In this document: piece after piece, positions 51,467 to 58,493 of the stretch
How positions within the stretch are numbered: the stretch's first letter is position 1
Layout: every line of letters begins with the position of its first letter
Source of the DNA: Gp1-AA122 sp036378535
Lineage (GTDB): Bacteria; Acidobacteriota; Terriglobia; Terriglobales; Acidobacteriaceae
Direction: 5' to 3'
NCBI GenBank assembly: GCA_036378535.1
Contig: DASUWH010000024.1
Location: 1 to 64,000, forward strand
Length of the DNA: 64,000 nucleotides
The notes under the pieces: model-generated
Told to the model about the DNA's origin: nothing
The model's input: the letters and a program-made list of their open reading frames with translations, nothing else
Databases searched by the model: none
Made by a program: the position numbers and the translations under genes

Positions 51467-54385
51467 CTACGAGCTCCCTTTGCATGCCGTCTGCCTGTAA
51501 TGGTTGTGCAAAAATCTCATTAATTTAGCAAGCGTTTCTCTTCGGACTGCTTTCCCTTTTCTCATGCGTGAAATACTCTCGGAATCCAGCCCAGTTCGGC
51601 GAGAAATTTCTCGGTCGCTCAACTTTCTCAGCGCTTTCGGAAGCGTGATCTTTTCCTGGTTGGCACAACGGGTGAGCCTTTCACCATCCAGAATGTAGGC
51701 ATCTTCGGAACTCCCCCTATCCACTTCTTTGCCAATTAATTGAAAGACCTGTTTTGCAATCACAGGCCTCCGGCGCAGCAGTCCCACGGTATCCTTCTTA
51801 CACAGGGAACCATCGGGCGCGAGTGATTTAAATTCAGGCCTCTCACTATACTTTTGGATAACGTCGCGCATTCTCTGGGTGCCCAGCGGCATGATTTTCC
51901 CGTTCACAGAGAAGAACCACGAATTCAACTTCCCTTTTTTTCCCGTTTGAATCGAAACATATTCCAGATCATCCCAGACTGCAGGCTTGTCGCAGAAAGA
52001 TGTAACGAGGGTTTCTTTTGAGAACGACAGCACTGGGCTAATCACGAACCTGTACGGGCGGGCCGCGTCGCGGTCAATCAGTCGGAGATTGCGCAGAACG
52101 TTGGGTGTGGTGATGGCCAATTTGCGCATTGACAGATATCGAAACCAGTTTGGTTCGGTTTCATCAAAATTGAGAATTTTTCTCCATGCTTCGACAACCC
52201 AAAGCGGGAACGTTTTCGCCTTGTAATGCTTCGGTTTGTATCGTTCCCGTTTATCTGGGAAATAATAAACACCCAAGCCATGTTCGCTGGGCTTTATGAT
52301 TTCCCGGTCCGTGCAAAGGCAATACCGTTTACTGGAAATTGCAAACCCATATAATTGTTGCTGTTTCCCCCTTATCTCTTTCCCATTTTCATCAAATGCT
52401 AGCTCGTAATTGCAATCTTCAATCTTCAGCAGATTCTTCACAATTCTCGGGTTGTAAGGATTTATTCGATCAAATCTCCTGCAAATATCCTGGACTTCTT
52501 TCCATGGCAGCGCCTTAACTGCCTCTCGCCCATCCGGCAATCTGTGTTCGCCGCCTGCGCATGCCACTAATCCACCCGTTTCTGTTGAAACGATTGCCAT
52601 GCTGTCGGTATCACACATCAGGTAAGACCCACCTGCGTCGGTCACCGATTTTTCCAGCATGGCGAGCAATAAACGACCACTGGCGGTGATCCAGGAAGCA
52701 ATGAAAGGACAAAACCAGGGTCCGGGAACCTCGACCTTTTCGGGGTTGGGTTGGAGATCAAAATTGATCTCGCCAGAAAAAACGTGAACCTTCTTTTTAC
52801 TCTTTCGTCCGAAACGTTTGCCGTTGACCTCGACCGCCAACCCATAGCAACCAGCGTTGGCCAGGCATTTGTAAAATTCTCGAACCGCACCGGGGGATTT
52901 TTCTTTCCCTTCGATAACAACGTTGTAGAAATTGTGTAGTTCTGGATCAATGGTTCTATCGCCCAGCTTAGTTGGCCTTAAGCCTTTCTGGACACCGACC
53001 GGAATGATGCTAATTGCCTTTATGACCTTTGGCGTTCTACCCGTCTGTATTTTGGACATCACAAGATCAGGTCCGGAATACCAGATCGGACATTTCGACG
53101 TGAGAGGGTTAATGCCGATGTTCGTGCTCTCGCCCTCTACATCGTTGAATATTGCGCGTACGGGCAGCACGTCTCCACGAGGCTCTACCAACGCAAAGAA
53201 GTTAAGCTTTCGCCAATTTTCCGCATCAAACATATCCTGCAAGGTCACAGAGCTAAGGAACTCGCGAACCTCTTTCGTGGACTCAAGTACCCTCACGTCC
53301 TCGGCGATCATGTAATCCCAAATTCCCAAAAGGGAGTTGCACGTTGGATATTCCGACGTAAAATCAACGAACATTACGGGCATTAGTTCCTTCCGAATAC
53401 GGCACTCCGCCCGGCCCCCGTAGTAGGACTGCATAGCAATTCCGTGTACCTCGTTGGAAAGCGAAAATTTATCGACTGGAAATTGAAGGCCCATGCTTTC
53501 GAGAAAAGCTTTCGACAAGCTCGCGGGGCTGAATATTTTTTCGGGAGGAATATCGATTGGAAGGTCGTCGAACTCCCGTTTGATTGCGTTGAGCAGATCG
53601 AAAGTAGCTTTCACATCCTGGCGGCAGTACGTAATTTCCTTTTTCGTTATGCTTCCAGTCGGCTTGTGCTGGAGCTTGCCTGGCACGCCCCATTCCCTGC
53701 ATGCGGCATCGAGAGAATAGTGGCGATTGCGCATGCCAAAGCCAATCGAAAGCAAGTCTAGAAAGCGACCGCCACGCACACTCCCGTATTCGTAATCTCT
53801 GTGTCCGGACGTGAAACTCAGAAACGCAGAACGCGAATTCCTTGGGGTCATTATGAGGCGCGGCTGAATTTTGTCAGGGGCCCCATTGTGCTCCTTGAAT
53901 ACCAGCGACCAAACTTTCCCACGTCTCTTTGCAACCTTGTAGTCGAGGGCGAGGCAGCTGAGATCAAAACAGAGATTTGCGCCAACGATAACGCATCCTC
54001 GAAGGTACATGGGCAGCAACACCTTTTTCACGAAGTCCGTCCGCGAGTACAGTCGCATGCGCGCGTGGCGTCCACGAACGGTATCGGTCTGAGCCTTTGT
54101 CGCAAAGCTTCGTAGCATTTCCAGAGCTTTTTTCCCGAGGCGCTCGTCCACGTCCTCTGCGTAGACGATTCCTTCCTCTATACAGACGTAAAGGCCATCT
54201 CGAAGCTCACATTTCCGGTAGAAAGCGAAATTAAGTAATTGCTTGGCGTCGATGGTAGTTTCGCAGTCGACGATCAGTGCTGTAGGAGCCCAGCGGTCCG
54301 AACCCTCGAATGTCATATCATGAGACTTGTCTTGCTCCATGTCCGTGTGGACGCGCAGGTATAGGTCCATTGCAGGCAGAATCAT
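51467..54385 (-). CDS. Family-B DNA polymerase with 3'-5' exonuclease and C-terminal HTH
   Basis: A 972-residue replicative polymerase, presumably used to copy the mobile element. Exonuclease motifs: ExoI Asp40-x-Glu42 (LIVDCETT), ExoII Asn137-x3-Asp141 (GANLCFDL), ExoIII Tyr253-x3-Asp257 (YCRQD). The YxGG-type linker is YYGGRAE (321-327). Polymerase motifs: A with Asp341 (VDFTSEYP), B with Lys506-x3-Asn510 and YG (KCLANAGCYG), C with CDTDS (591-595). All catalytic acids are present. The last about 60 residues (SDREISRRTGLDSESISRMR, KGKAVRRETLAKLM) form a helix-turn-helix not usual for polymerases. ATG 54385 overlaps the stop of the preceding gene (ATGA). Whether priming is by protein or otherwise is not visible. 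Confidence 0.9.
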   Translation of the reverse strand: MILPAMDLYLRVHTDMEQDKSHDMTFEGSDRWAPTALIVDCETTIDAKQLLNFAFYRKCELRDGLYVCIEEGIVYAEDVDERLGKKALEMLRSFATKAQTDTVRGRHARMRLYSRTDFVKKVLLPMYLRGCVIVGANLCFDLSCLALDYKVAKRRGKVWSLVFKEHNGAPDKIQPRLIMTPRNSRSAFLSFTSGHRDYEYGSVRGGRFLDLLSIGFGMRNRHYSLDAACREWGVPGKLQHKPTGSITKKEITYCRQDVKATFDLLNAIKREFDDLPIDIPPEKIFSPASLSKAFLESMGLQFPVDKFSLSNEVHGIAMQSYYGGRAECRIRKELMPVMFVDFTSEYPTCNSLLGIWDYMIAEDVRVLESTKEVREFLSSVTLQDMFDAENWRKLNFFALVEPRGDVLPVRAIFNDVEGESTNIGINPLTSKCPIWYSGPDLVMSKIQTGRTPKVIKAISIIPVGVQKGLRPTKLGDRTIDPELHNFYNVVIEGKEKSPGAVREFYKCLANAGCYGLAVEVNGKRFGRKSKKKVHVFSGEINFDLQPNPEKVEVPGPWFCPFIASWITASGRLLLAMLEKSVTDAGGSYLMCDTDSMAIVSTETGGLVACAGGEHRLPDGREAVKALPWKEVQDICRRFDRINPYNPRIVKNLLKIEDCNYELAFDENGKEIRGKQQQLYGFAISSKRYCLCTDREIIKPSEHGLGVYYFPDKRERYKPKHYKAKTFPLWVVEAWRKILNFDETEPNWFRYLSMRKLAITTPNVLRNLRLIDRDAARPYRFVISPVLSFSKETLVTSFCDKPAVWDDLEYVSIQTGKKGKLNSWFFSVNGKIMPLGTQRMRDVIQKYSERPEFKSLAPDGSLCKKDTVGLLRRRPVIAKQVFQLIGKEVDRGSSEDAYILDGERLTRCANQEKITLPKALRKLSDREISRRTGLDSESISRMRKGKAVRRETLAKLMRFLHNHYRQTACKGSS

Positions 54386-54633
54386 CTAGTCCTCCAGAGC
54401 CCGTTCATCAGGCGGTTCAGATCACTGATGAGAACGTCGGGAATAAAAGCGACAACGGCTCTTCCTGATTTCGGATTCCAGGAAATGTGGAAGTGTCCTT
54501 CAACTGGGTGACGCGCATCACACTTCGAACAAAAACACCATTCCCATTCCGGTGGACAGGGATGAGTAGTGTCCCAGGGAATCACTAGGACCTTGCCATT
54601 TGTTTTGTATACGCCACGTCGCCTTGGTTTCAT
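54382..54633 (-). CDS. Small zinc-ribbon-like protein of the polymerase operon
   Basis: An 83-residue protein with CPPEWEWCFCSKCDARH, giving a C..C-x-C-x2-C cluster likely to bind zinc, and then VEGHFHISWNPKSGRAVVAF. The start lies three bases after the stop of the previous gene and its stop overlaps the polymerase start, so it is translated with the polymerase. Role unknown; small zinc-binding proteins often assist replication proteins. Confidence 0.6.
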   Translation of the reverse strand: MKPRRRGVYKTNGKVLVIPWDTTHPCPPEWEWCFCSKCDARHPVEGHFHISWNPKSGRAVVAFIPDVLISDLNRLMNGLWRTR

Positions 54634-54636
54634 AAG

Positions 54637-54954
54637 TTAGCTCGTCTCAGCCTCTTCTTCTAACCACAAAGCCCATTGCCACATCCGCTCCGACAGCAGT
54701 TCCAGAAACACCGAGCAGGACTTCAGAATGAGAGCGACTCGTTTAGTCCGGTTGGGCTCGAACTTCATACTCACGCCTGCCGCTTCTCGATTGCGGGTCA
54801 CCTGTCGATGGCTCGCGAGACCCACTGGCGCGACCAAGTGCGGATCATGCTTACGCCCGCTCACGTGCTCTTCCTCAATAGGACCAAGCTCAGGCTCTCC
54901 CAGGAGGCTTGGTGGGTTGAGAATTCCTTTTTCGCGGTAGCGCTTCAGCCTCAC
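54637..54954 (-). CDS. Hypothetical protein of the polymerase operon
   Basis: A 105-residue soluble protein (LKRYREKGILNPPSLLGEPE, LVAPVGLASHRQVTRNREAA, VALILKSCSVFLELLSERMW). No family recognised. It overlaps the end of the upstream gene by four bases (ATGA), strong evidence that it is real and co-translated. Confidence 0.5.
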   Translation of the reverse strand: MRLKRYREKGILNPPSLLGEPELGPIEEEHVSGRKHDPHLVAPVGLASHRQVTRNREAAGVSMKFEPNRTKRVALILKSCSVFLELLSERMWQWALWLEEEAETS

Positions 54955-55445
54955 TCCGAACCTCCATACGGCGCTGCATAGAGGTCGTCAAAACTGAGTT
55001 CGCCTGCTTCTGCGAGTTCGATCAGTGCTTTCGTATCTGTAAGCAGCGTCACCCCGGCAACACGCTTTCCACGAAACGGGTCCAGAAGCGATTCGTCACC
55101 CGCGTACTTCCCATTGCCTGAAAAGAACTTTGAAAGCGCTGCGTTGTAGCGCCCGAGTAGGCTGGCAGCTTTCGACCCGCGAACTGTGCCAACACGCCTC
55201 CCCTTTTCGTCCAGCAGGTTCATTTGGCGCGGCTGTCGGTCAGTGGGCCGGGTCGGAATCCAGCGACTGCCCGACTTGCGGAGTTCACCCGGAAGGCTTT
55301 TCAGAACTTTTTGCGGAGAAATACTTTCCGACCGAGCAGCAGAAGCGAGCGAACTCCCAGTCCGGCGCATGCGCGCAAGCACGTGCAATGCTTGAACGCG
55401 GTCGCGTTCGCGGACTGCTCCGGGATTGCTTCTCCTGCGTCGCAT
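54951..55445 (-). CDS. Conserved mobile-element protein of unknown function
   Basis: A 164-residue basic protein: HVLARMRRTGSSLASAARSE, SPQKVLKSLPGELRKSGSRW, TRPTDRQPRQMNLLDEKGRR, GSKAASLLGRYNAALSKFF, RGKRVAGVTLLTDTKALIEL and AEAGELSFDDLYAAPYG. The LASAARxxxISPQKVLK segment looks like a helix-turn-helix, and the PTDRxxRxM ... RGKxVAGVxLLTD pattern is one I associate with proteins near recombinases, without known function. It begins 12 bases after the excisionase-like gene. Confidence 0.55.
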   Translation of the reverse strand: MRRRRSNPGAVRERDRVQALHVLARMRRTGSSLASAARSESISPQKVLKSLPGELRKSGSRWIPTRPTDRQPRQMNLLDEKGRRVGTVRGSKAASLLGRYNAALSKFFSGNGKYAGDESLLDPFRGKRVAGVTLLTDTKALIELAEAGELSFDDLYAAPYGGSE

Positions 55446-55457
55446 CGAAGAGGTTTC

Positions 55458-55679
55458 CTATTCGCTGCGATCCAGCTTCGTGTTACCAGCTGTTGTTGTG
55501 ACGTGATCGTTTCTCAGGAACTGCCGCAGTGCATCGACGGTCACTAGCCTCCTCCGCCCAATTCTCTTGCTCGCCAATTCCTTGCGCGCGACCAGAGTGG
55601 CAACGGTGCGGGTGGAGACCCCAAGTCGCCTTGCCGCCTCAGCAATACTTACTGCCAGAACTGTTGCATCTGGATGCAT
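55458..55679 (-). CDS. Excisionase-like HTH DNA-binding protein
   Basis: A 73-residue MerR/excisionase-type protein: VSIAEAARRLGVSTRTVATL, VARKELASKRIGRRRLVTVD, ALRQFLRN. This is the HTH_17 plan of Xis and plasmid-control proteins. ATG 55679 has AGGAGGT seven bases upstream; the frame extends to 55715. It opens the minus-strand operon and could repress the divergent promoters towards the 55800-cas1 side, or assist excision with Cas1. Confidence 0.75.
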   Translation of the reverse strand: MHPDATVLAVSIAEAARRLGVSTRTVATLVARKELASKRIGRRRLVTVDALRQFLRNDHVTTTAGNTKLDRSE

Positions 55680-55799
55680 GTCTTTACCTCCTTGATTTTG
55701 CCCTTGCACAACCACGCATTACAATTCATAATGATGATGTTTGTAGCTGGTGTGGATCGTCTCAGTCAAGGTTATAAATCCACTTTTTGCCCTTTAATT

Positions 55800-56555
55800 A
55801 TGGGAGCTGGTAGACCGACGAAAGCGGACCCCGGAACTCTGTACACCTTTGCTCACACTTTCTATTGGGACTTTCGTCGGCTTGCCGAAGGTCGTTCAAG
55901 GTGGCGTCTGGACCGGGGAAAGCACGAACAGCTAGTGGAGGAAATGCGGAATCTCGACATTCCGAGGGCTGCTCGGGAGAGGTTCGAGGAAGAACTACGG
56001 TTTGGTGTTTCGACCGAATCTGAGCGAGAGACCCGGACCAAGTATCTGGAGAAGCAGCTCTCTGAAACCATTCCTCTCGCCCCTTACATCACTCAAGAAG
56101 GAGCCATGCGGCAGATAAGAATTCCCGGCGAGTACGACGTAGTGCGGGAATTACTGGACCCGGCGATAACCCCAGGGCGTATTCGCGAACTCTGCAAAGA
56201 ATCTTTCATGCCGAGAGCCGTGCAGGTGGGTTATGAGACTAAGGTTATAGAGGTGTCAGCCTGGCCCATTTCTGTTGGCAGCATGTTTCCTGTTTATCTC
56301 GCCGAATACGCTGAGCAGTACGTTGCTGCCTTGAATCATCCGCGTTTTCCCCGCTCTGACGCTCGGCCATCAACTCGGCTGAAACAATTCTGGTTCTTGT
56401 CCCGTGCCTTGGCAGGGGCTCTTTATGGTGTCACTACGCGCACGGCAATCAACCTTGTCGGCTCGTTACGACCTGAGCAGATGTTCTATGAATCTCGTTT
56501 AGGCAAACCGTCTCGCAAACAGAAGAAGCCGAAGAAACAGAACCTGAGACACTGA
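55800..56555 (+). CDS. Hypothetical protein upstream of cas1
   Basis: A 251-residue soluble protein starting MGAGRPTKADPGTLYTFAHT. It continues with FYWDFRRLAEGRSRWRLDRG, a helical region, ITQEGAMRQIRIPGEYDVVR, SAWPISVGSMFPVYLAEYAE, and a very basic end (KPSRKQKKPKKQ). No family recognised; the basic end suggests nucleic-acid contact. ATG 55800 is used; the frame extends to 55674 but overlaps the divergent excisionase gene. It lies 72 bases before cas1 and probably in its operon. Confidence 0.6.
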   Translation: MGAGRPTKADPGTLYTFAHTFYWDFRRLAEGRSRWRLDRGKHEQLVEEMRNLDIPRAARERFEEELRFGVSTESERETRTKYLEKQLSETIPLAPYITQEGAMRQIRIPGEYDVVRELLDPAITPGRIRELCKESFMPRAVQVGYETKVIEVSAWPISVGSMFPVYLAEYAEQYVAALNHPRFPRSDARPSTRLKQFWFLSRALAGALYGVTTRTAINLVGSLRPEQMFYESRLGKPSRKQKKPKKQNLRH

Positions 56556-56564
56556 TAAAACAGC

Positions 56565-56598
56565 GGGCCTGCCGCCTGTTGTAGCAGACGGCAAGCCC
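56565..56598. terminator. Strong hairpin between the 55800 gene and cas1
   Basis: GGGC-x-TGCCG-C-CTG and CAG-A-CGGCA-x-GCCC form a stem of about 12 pairs with the loop TTGTAG. There is no T run after it, so it is more likely an attenuator, a processing site or a protein-binding site than a simple terminator. Confidence 0.45.
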
Positions 56599-56627
56599 AT
56601 GACCACCACAGGAGGAACTAGCTCCAA

Positions 56628-58169
56628 ATGGCAGCTACCAAAACGCTACCCCAACTTTCTCAATCGGACAAATTACACATACCTCGACATGGAATCGTGA
56701 CCCTCTTTGGGTACGGAATAAGGGTTTCGCTCAGTCGTGGACACCTCTTTATTGAGGATGGTATCGGTGCTGAGCGCCGACAGGTCAGACTCCCGCGTGT
56801 TGGGCATGGGCTCACACGTCTAATTGTCATTGGGTCAGATGGAATCGTCTCTCTGGCGGCTCTGCGGTGGCTCGCCGATCAGGATGCAGCATTTGTGATG
56901 CTGGACCGTGACGGTACAGTGCTCTGTACAACTGGTCCGGTGCGTCCTTCTGACGCCCGATTGCGACGTGCACAAGCATTAGCGGCACATACCGGAACAG
57001 ACGTGACGATTGCGCGTGAATTGATTAGCCAAAAGTTGGCGGGTCAAGAGCGAGTAGCGCGTGAGAAGTTGCACGACGAGACAACAGCGCTGCAAATCTC
57101 TGATCACCGATTGGCGCTCGCCGAAACTGAAACAGTGGACAGCATCCGTTCGTTGGAGTCCCAGGGTGCTGCGGCGTATTGGTCAGCGTGGCGAAACCTT
57201 CAAATATCCTTTCCCACCAAAGACCTCCCTCGAACTCCTGAACACTGGCGCACATTCGGCACTCGCAAGTCTCCACTTTCTGGGTCACCCCGACTAGCGG
57301 TAAATCCACCGAATGCCATGCTGAACTACTTGTATTCAGTGCTCGAATCGGAAGCTCGCTTGGCAACAGCAGCCCTCGGCCTTGACCCAGGACTCGGATT
57401 CATACACGTGGACACGCCAGCTCGGGACAGCTTGGCTTGCGATCTCATGGAAGCTGTTCGCCCACGAGTAGATGCGTACGTACTCGGATGGTTGACACAG
57501 CAGCCCCTGAGTCGCAGTTGGTTCTTTGAACAACGAGACGGGAATTGTCGTCTGATGGCACCGTTCGCAGTCCGTCTATCGGAGACTGCTCCAACTTGGG
57601 CACATGCTGTCGCGCCATTTGCTGAGTGGGTCGCTCGACAATTATGGTCAGCCAATCGCAAATCGGTTCGTGAAAATGCTCCTCCAACTCGCCTGACTCA
57701 GCTTCATAAACGGAAAGCAAGAGGTAGTGCCCTCGTACGAGCTGCAGAACCCGCTCCGAGGCTTCAGAACGTATGCCGGGGATGCGGAAAGGCAATTCGG
57801 GACGGCCGAATCAATTGCGCGAACTGTGCAATTCCAACTGCGACAGAACGACTATTTGATGCTGCACGAATCGGCAGAGTCGTCGCGCACTCTCCCGAGG
57901 CGAGGGCCAGAGAAGGAGACAAACAACGTGAACATGCGCAGCAGCGCTCGTCATGGAAGATGACCGGGCAATGGTCTGGCATCAGCACGGAAGCATATTT
58001 GGCTAAAGTCCAGCCGCAGCTCGCGAGCTTGCCGAGTTCGATTATCGCAAAAGCTATTGAGGTCTCGCGCTGGTACGCTGGCCGGATTCGCAAGGGCTAC
58101 CGACCTCATCCACGGCACTGGGCTGCATTGGCGAGACTGGTGAAATTGGATCTCCGCGTGTCGGGGTAA
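56628..58169 (+). CDS. cas1: Cas1-family integrase (solo Cas1, casposase type)
   Basis: A 513-residue Cas1 without any CRISPR neighbour. Metal-binding residues are in place: Glu177 (SLESQGAAAYW), His260 (GLGFIHVD) and Asp272 with Glu275 (SLACDLMEAVRP). The N-terminal beta domain (LHIPRHGIVTLFGYGIRVSL) and the LSRGHLFIEDG opening match Cas1. After the catalytic domain comes a CxxC-x10-CxxC zinc ribbon (Cys383, 386, 397, 400) and a C-terminal helix-turn-helix (about 454-507: AYLAKVQPQLASLPSSIIAK, RWYAGRIRKGYRPHP, HWAALARLVKL). Extra DNA-binding domains at the C-terminus are typical of casposases. AGGAGG lies 12 bases before the ATG. It is expected to integrate the element by staggered transesterification. 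Confidence 0.9.
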   Translation: MAATKTLPQLSQSDKLHIPRHGIVTLFGYGIRVSLSRGHLFIEDGIGAERRQVRLPRVGHGLTRLIVIGSDGIVSLAALRWLADQDAAFVMLDRDGTVLCTTGPVRPSDARLRRAQALAAHTGTDVTIARELISQKLAGQERVAREKLHDETTALQISDHRLALAETETVDSIRSLESQGAAAYWSAWRNLQISFPTKDLPRTPEHWRTFGTRKSPLSGSPRLAVNPPNAMLNYLYSVLESEARLATAALGLDPGLGFIHVDTPARDSLACDLMEAVRPRVDAYVLGWLTQQPLSRSWFFEQRDGNCRLMAPFAVRLSETAPTWAHAVAPFAEWVARQLWSANRKSVRENAPPTRLTQLHKRKARGSALVRAAEPAPRLQNVCRGCGKAIRDGRINCANCAIPTATERLFDAARIGRVVAHSPEARAREGDKQREHAQQRSSWKMTGQWSGISTEAYLAKVQPQLASLPSSIIAKAIEVSRWYAGRIRKGYRPHPRHWAALARLVKLDLRVSG

Positions 58170-58193
58170 TCTTCGGTTCTTGTTCCATTTTCC

Positions 58194-58215
58194 AAACAAG
58201 GTTCAACCCTTGTTT
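58194..58215. terminator. Hairpin after cas1
   Basis: AAACAAGG and CCTTGTTT form an 8-base-pair stem with a 6-base loop, followed by TGTGACA. It is 25 bases after the cas1 stop. The stem is A/T-rich and only short T words follow, so termination strength is uncertain. It may also lie near the right end of the element. Confidence 0.4.
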
Positions 58216-58493
58216 TGTGACATGGGTCCGAAGCAATATTCCAGTTCTTGATCGCCGACCACCATTCTCCATCCCCGTATGTACTTACAATCCGCGAACT
58301 TACCTCTTAAATGGGCATGATATCCAGTTTGATTGAGCACTGTTGCCGATTTCAACACTTGTTCTGATTCTGGAACAGACAAAGAAGTTTGTTGTCAAAT
58401 CCAGAGTTGATGCTATCATGCGCGACCTATCTTTGATCGGGTGCGTTCTCCCCGATGAGCTGGATTCGAGATCAGCAGTTCAGGAGATGCACC
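58216..58493. other. Intergenic stretch holding the right end of the element and the RHS promoter
   Basis: No gene is seen. CTTAAATGGGCAT at 58306-58318 repeats the sequence at 50320-50332 with one difference, in direct orientation. AGGAG at 58482-58486 is the ribosome binding site of the RHS gene. Confidence 0.4.

Larger units (their letters stand above)
51467..58169. mobile_element. Casposon-like element (core): Cas1 plus family-B DNA polymerase
   Basis: The region combines a CRISPR-free Cas1 (56628-58169) with a family-B DNA polymerase (51467-54385), an excisionase-like HTH protein and small proteins in a divergent arrangement. This pairing defines casposons, self-synthesising transposons that use Cas1 as integrase. 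No cas2, cas4 or CRISPR repeats are seen. The coordinates cover only the protein-coding core; the ends lie outside it, probably between 49.3 and 51.4 kb on the left and between 58.17 and 58.45 kb on the right. By eye I found no clear terminal inverted repeats. Genes look lower in GC than the host part. The neighbouring RHS gene and valS bracket the region. Confidence 0.8.

Noticed and set aside
56628..58169. Cas1 as part of a CRISPR-Cas system
   Set aside because: No Cas2, Cas4, effector genes or regularly spaced repeats were seen in the window, and a DNA polymerase gene faces it instead.
58194..58215. The hairpin after cas1 as the right terminal inverted repeat of the element
   Set aside because: It is complementary to itself, and no matching copy was found on the left side of the element.
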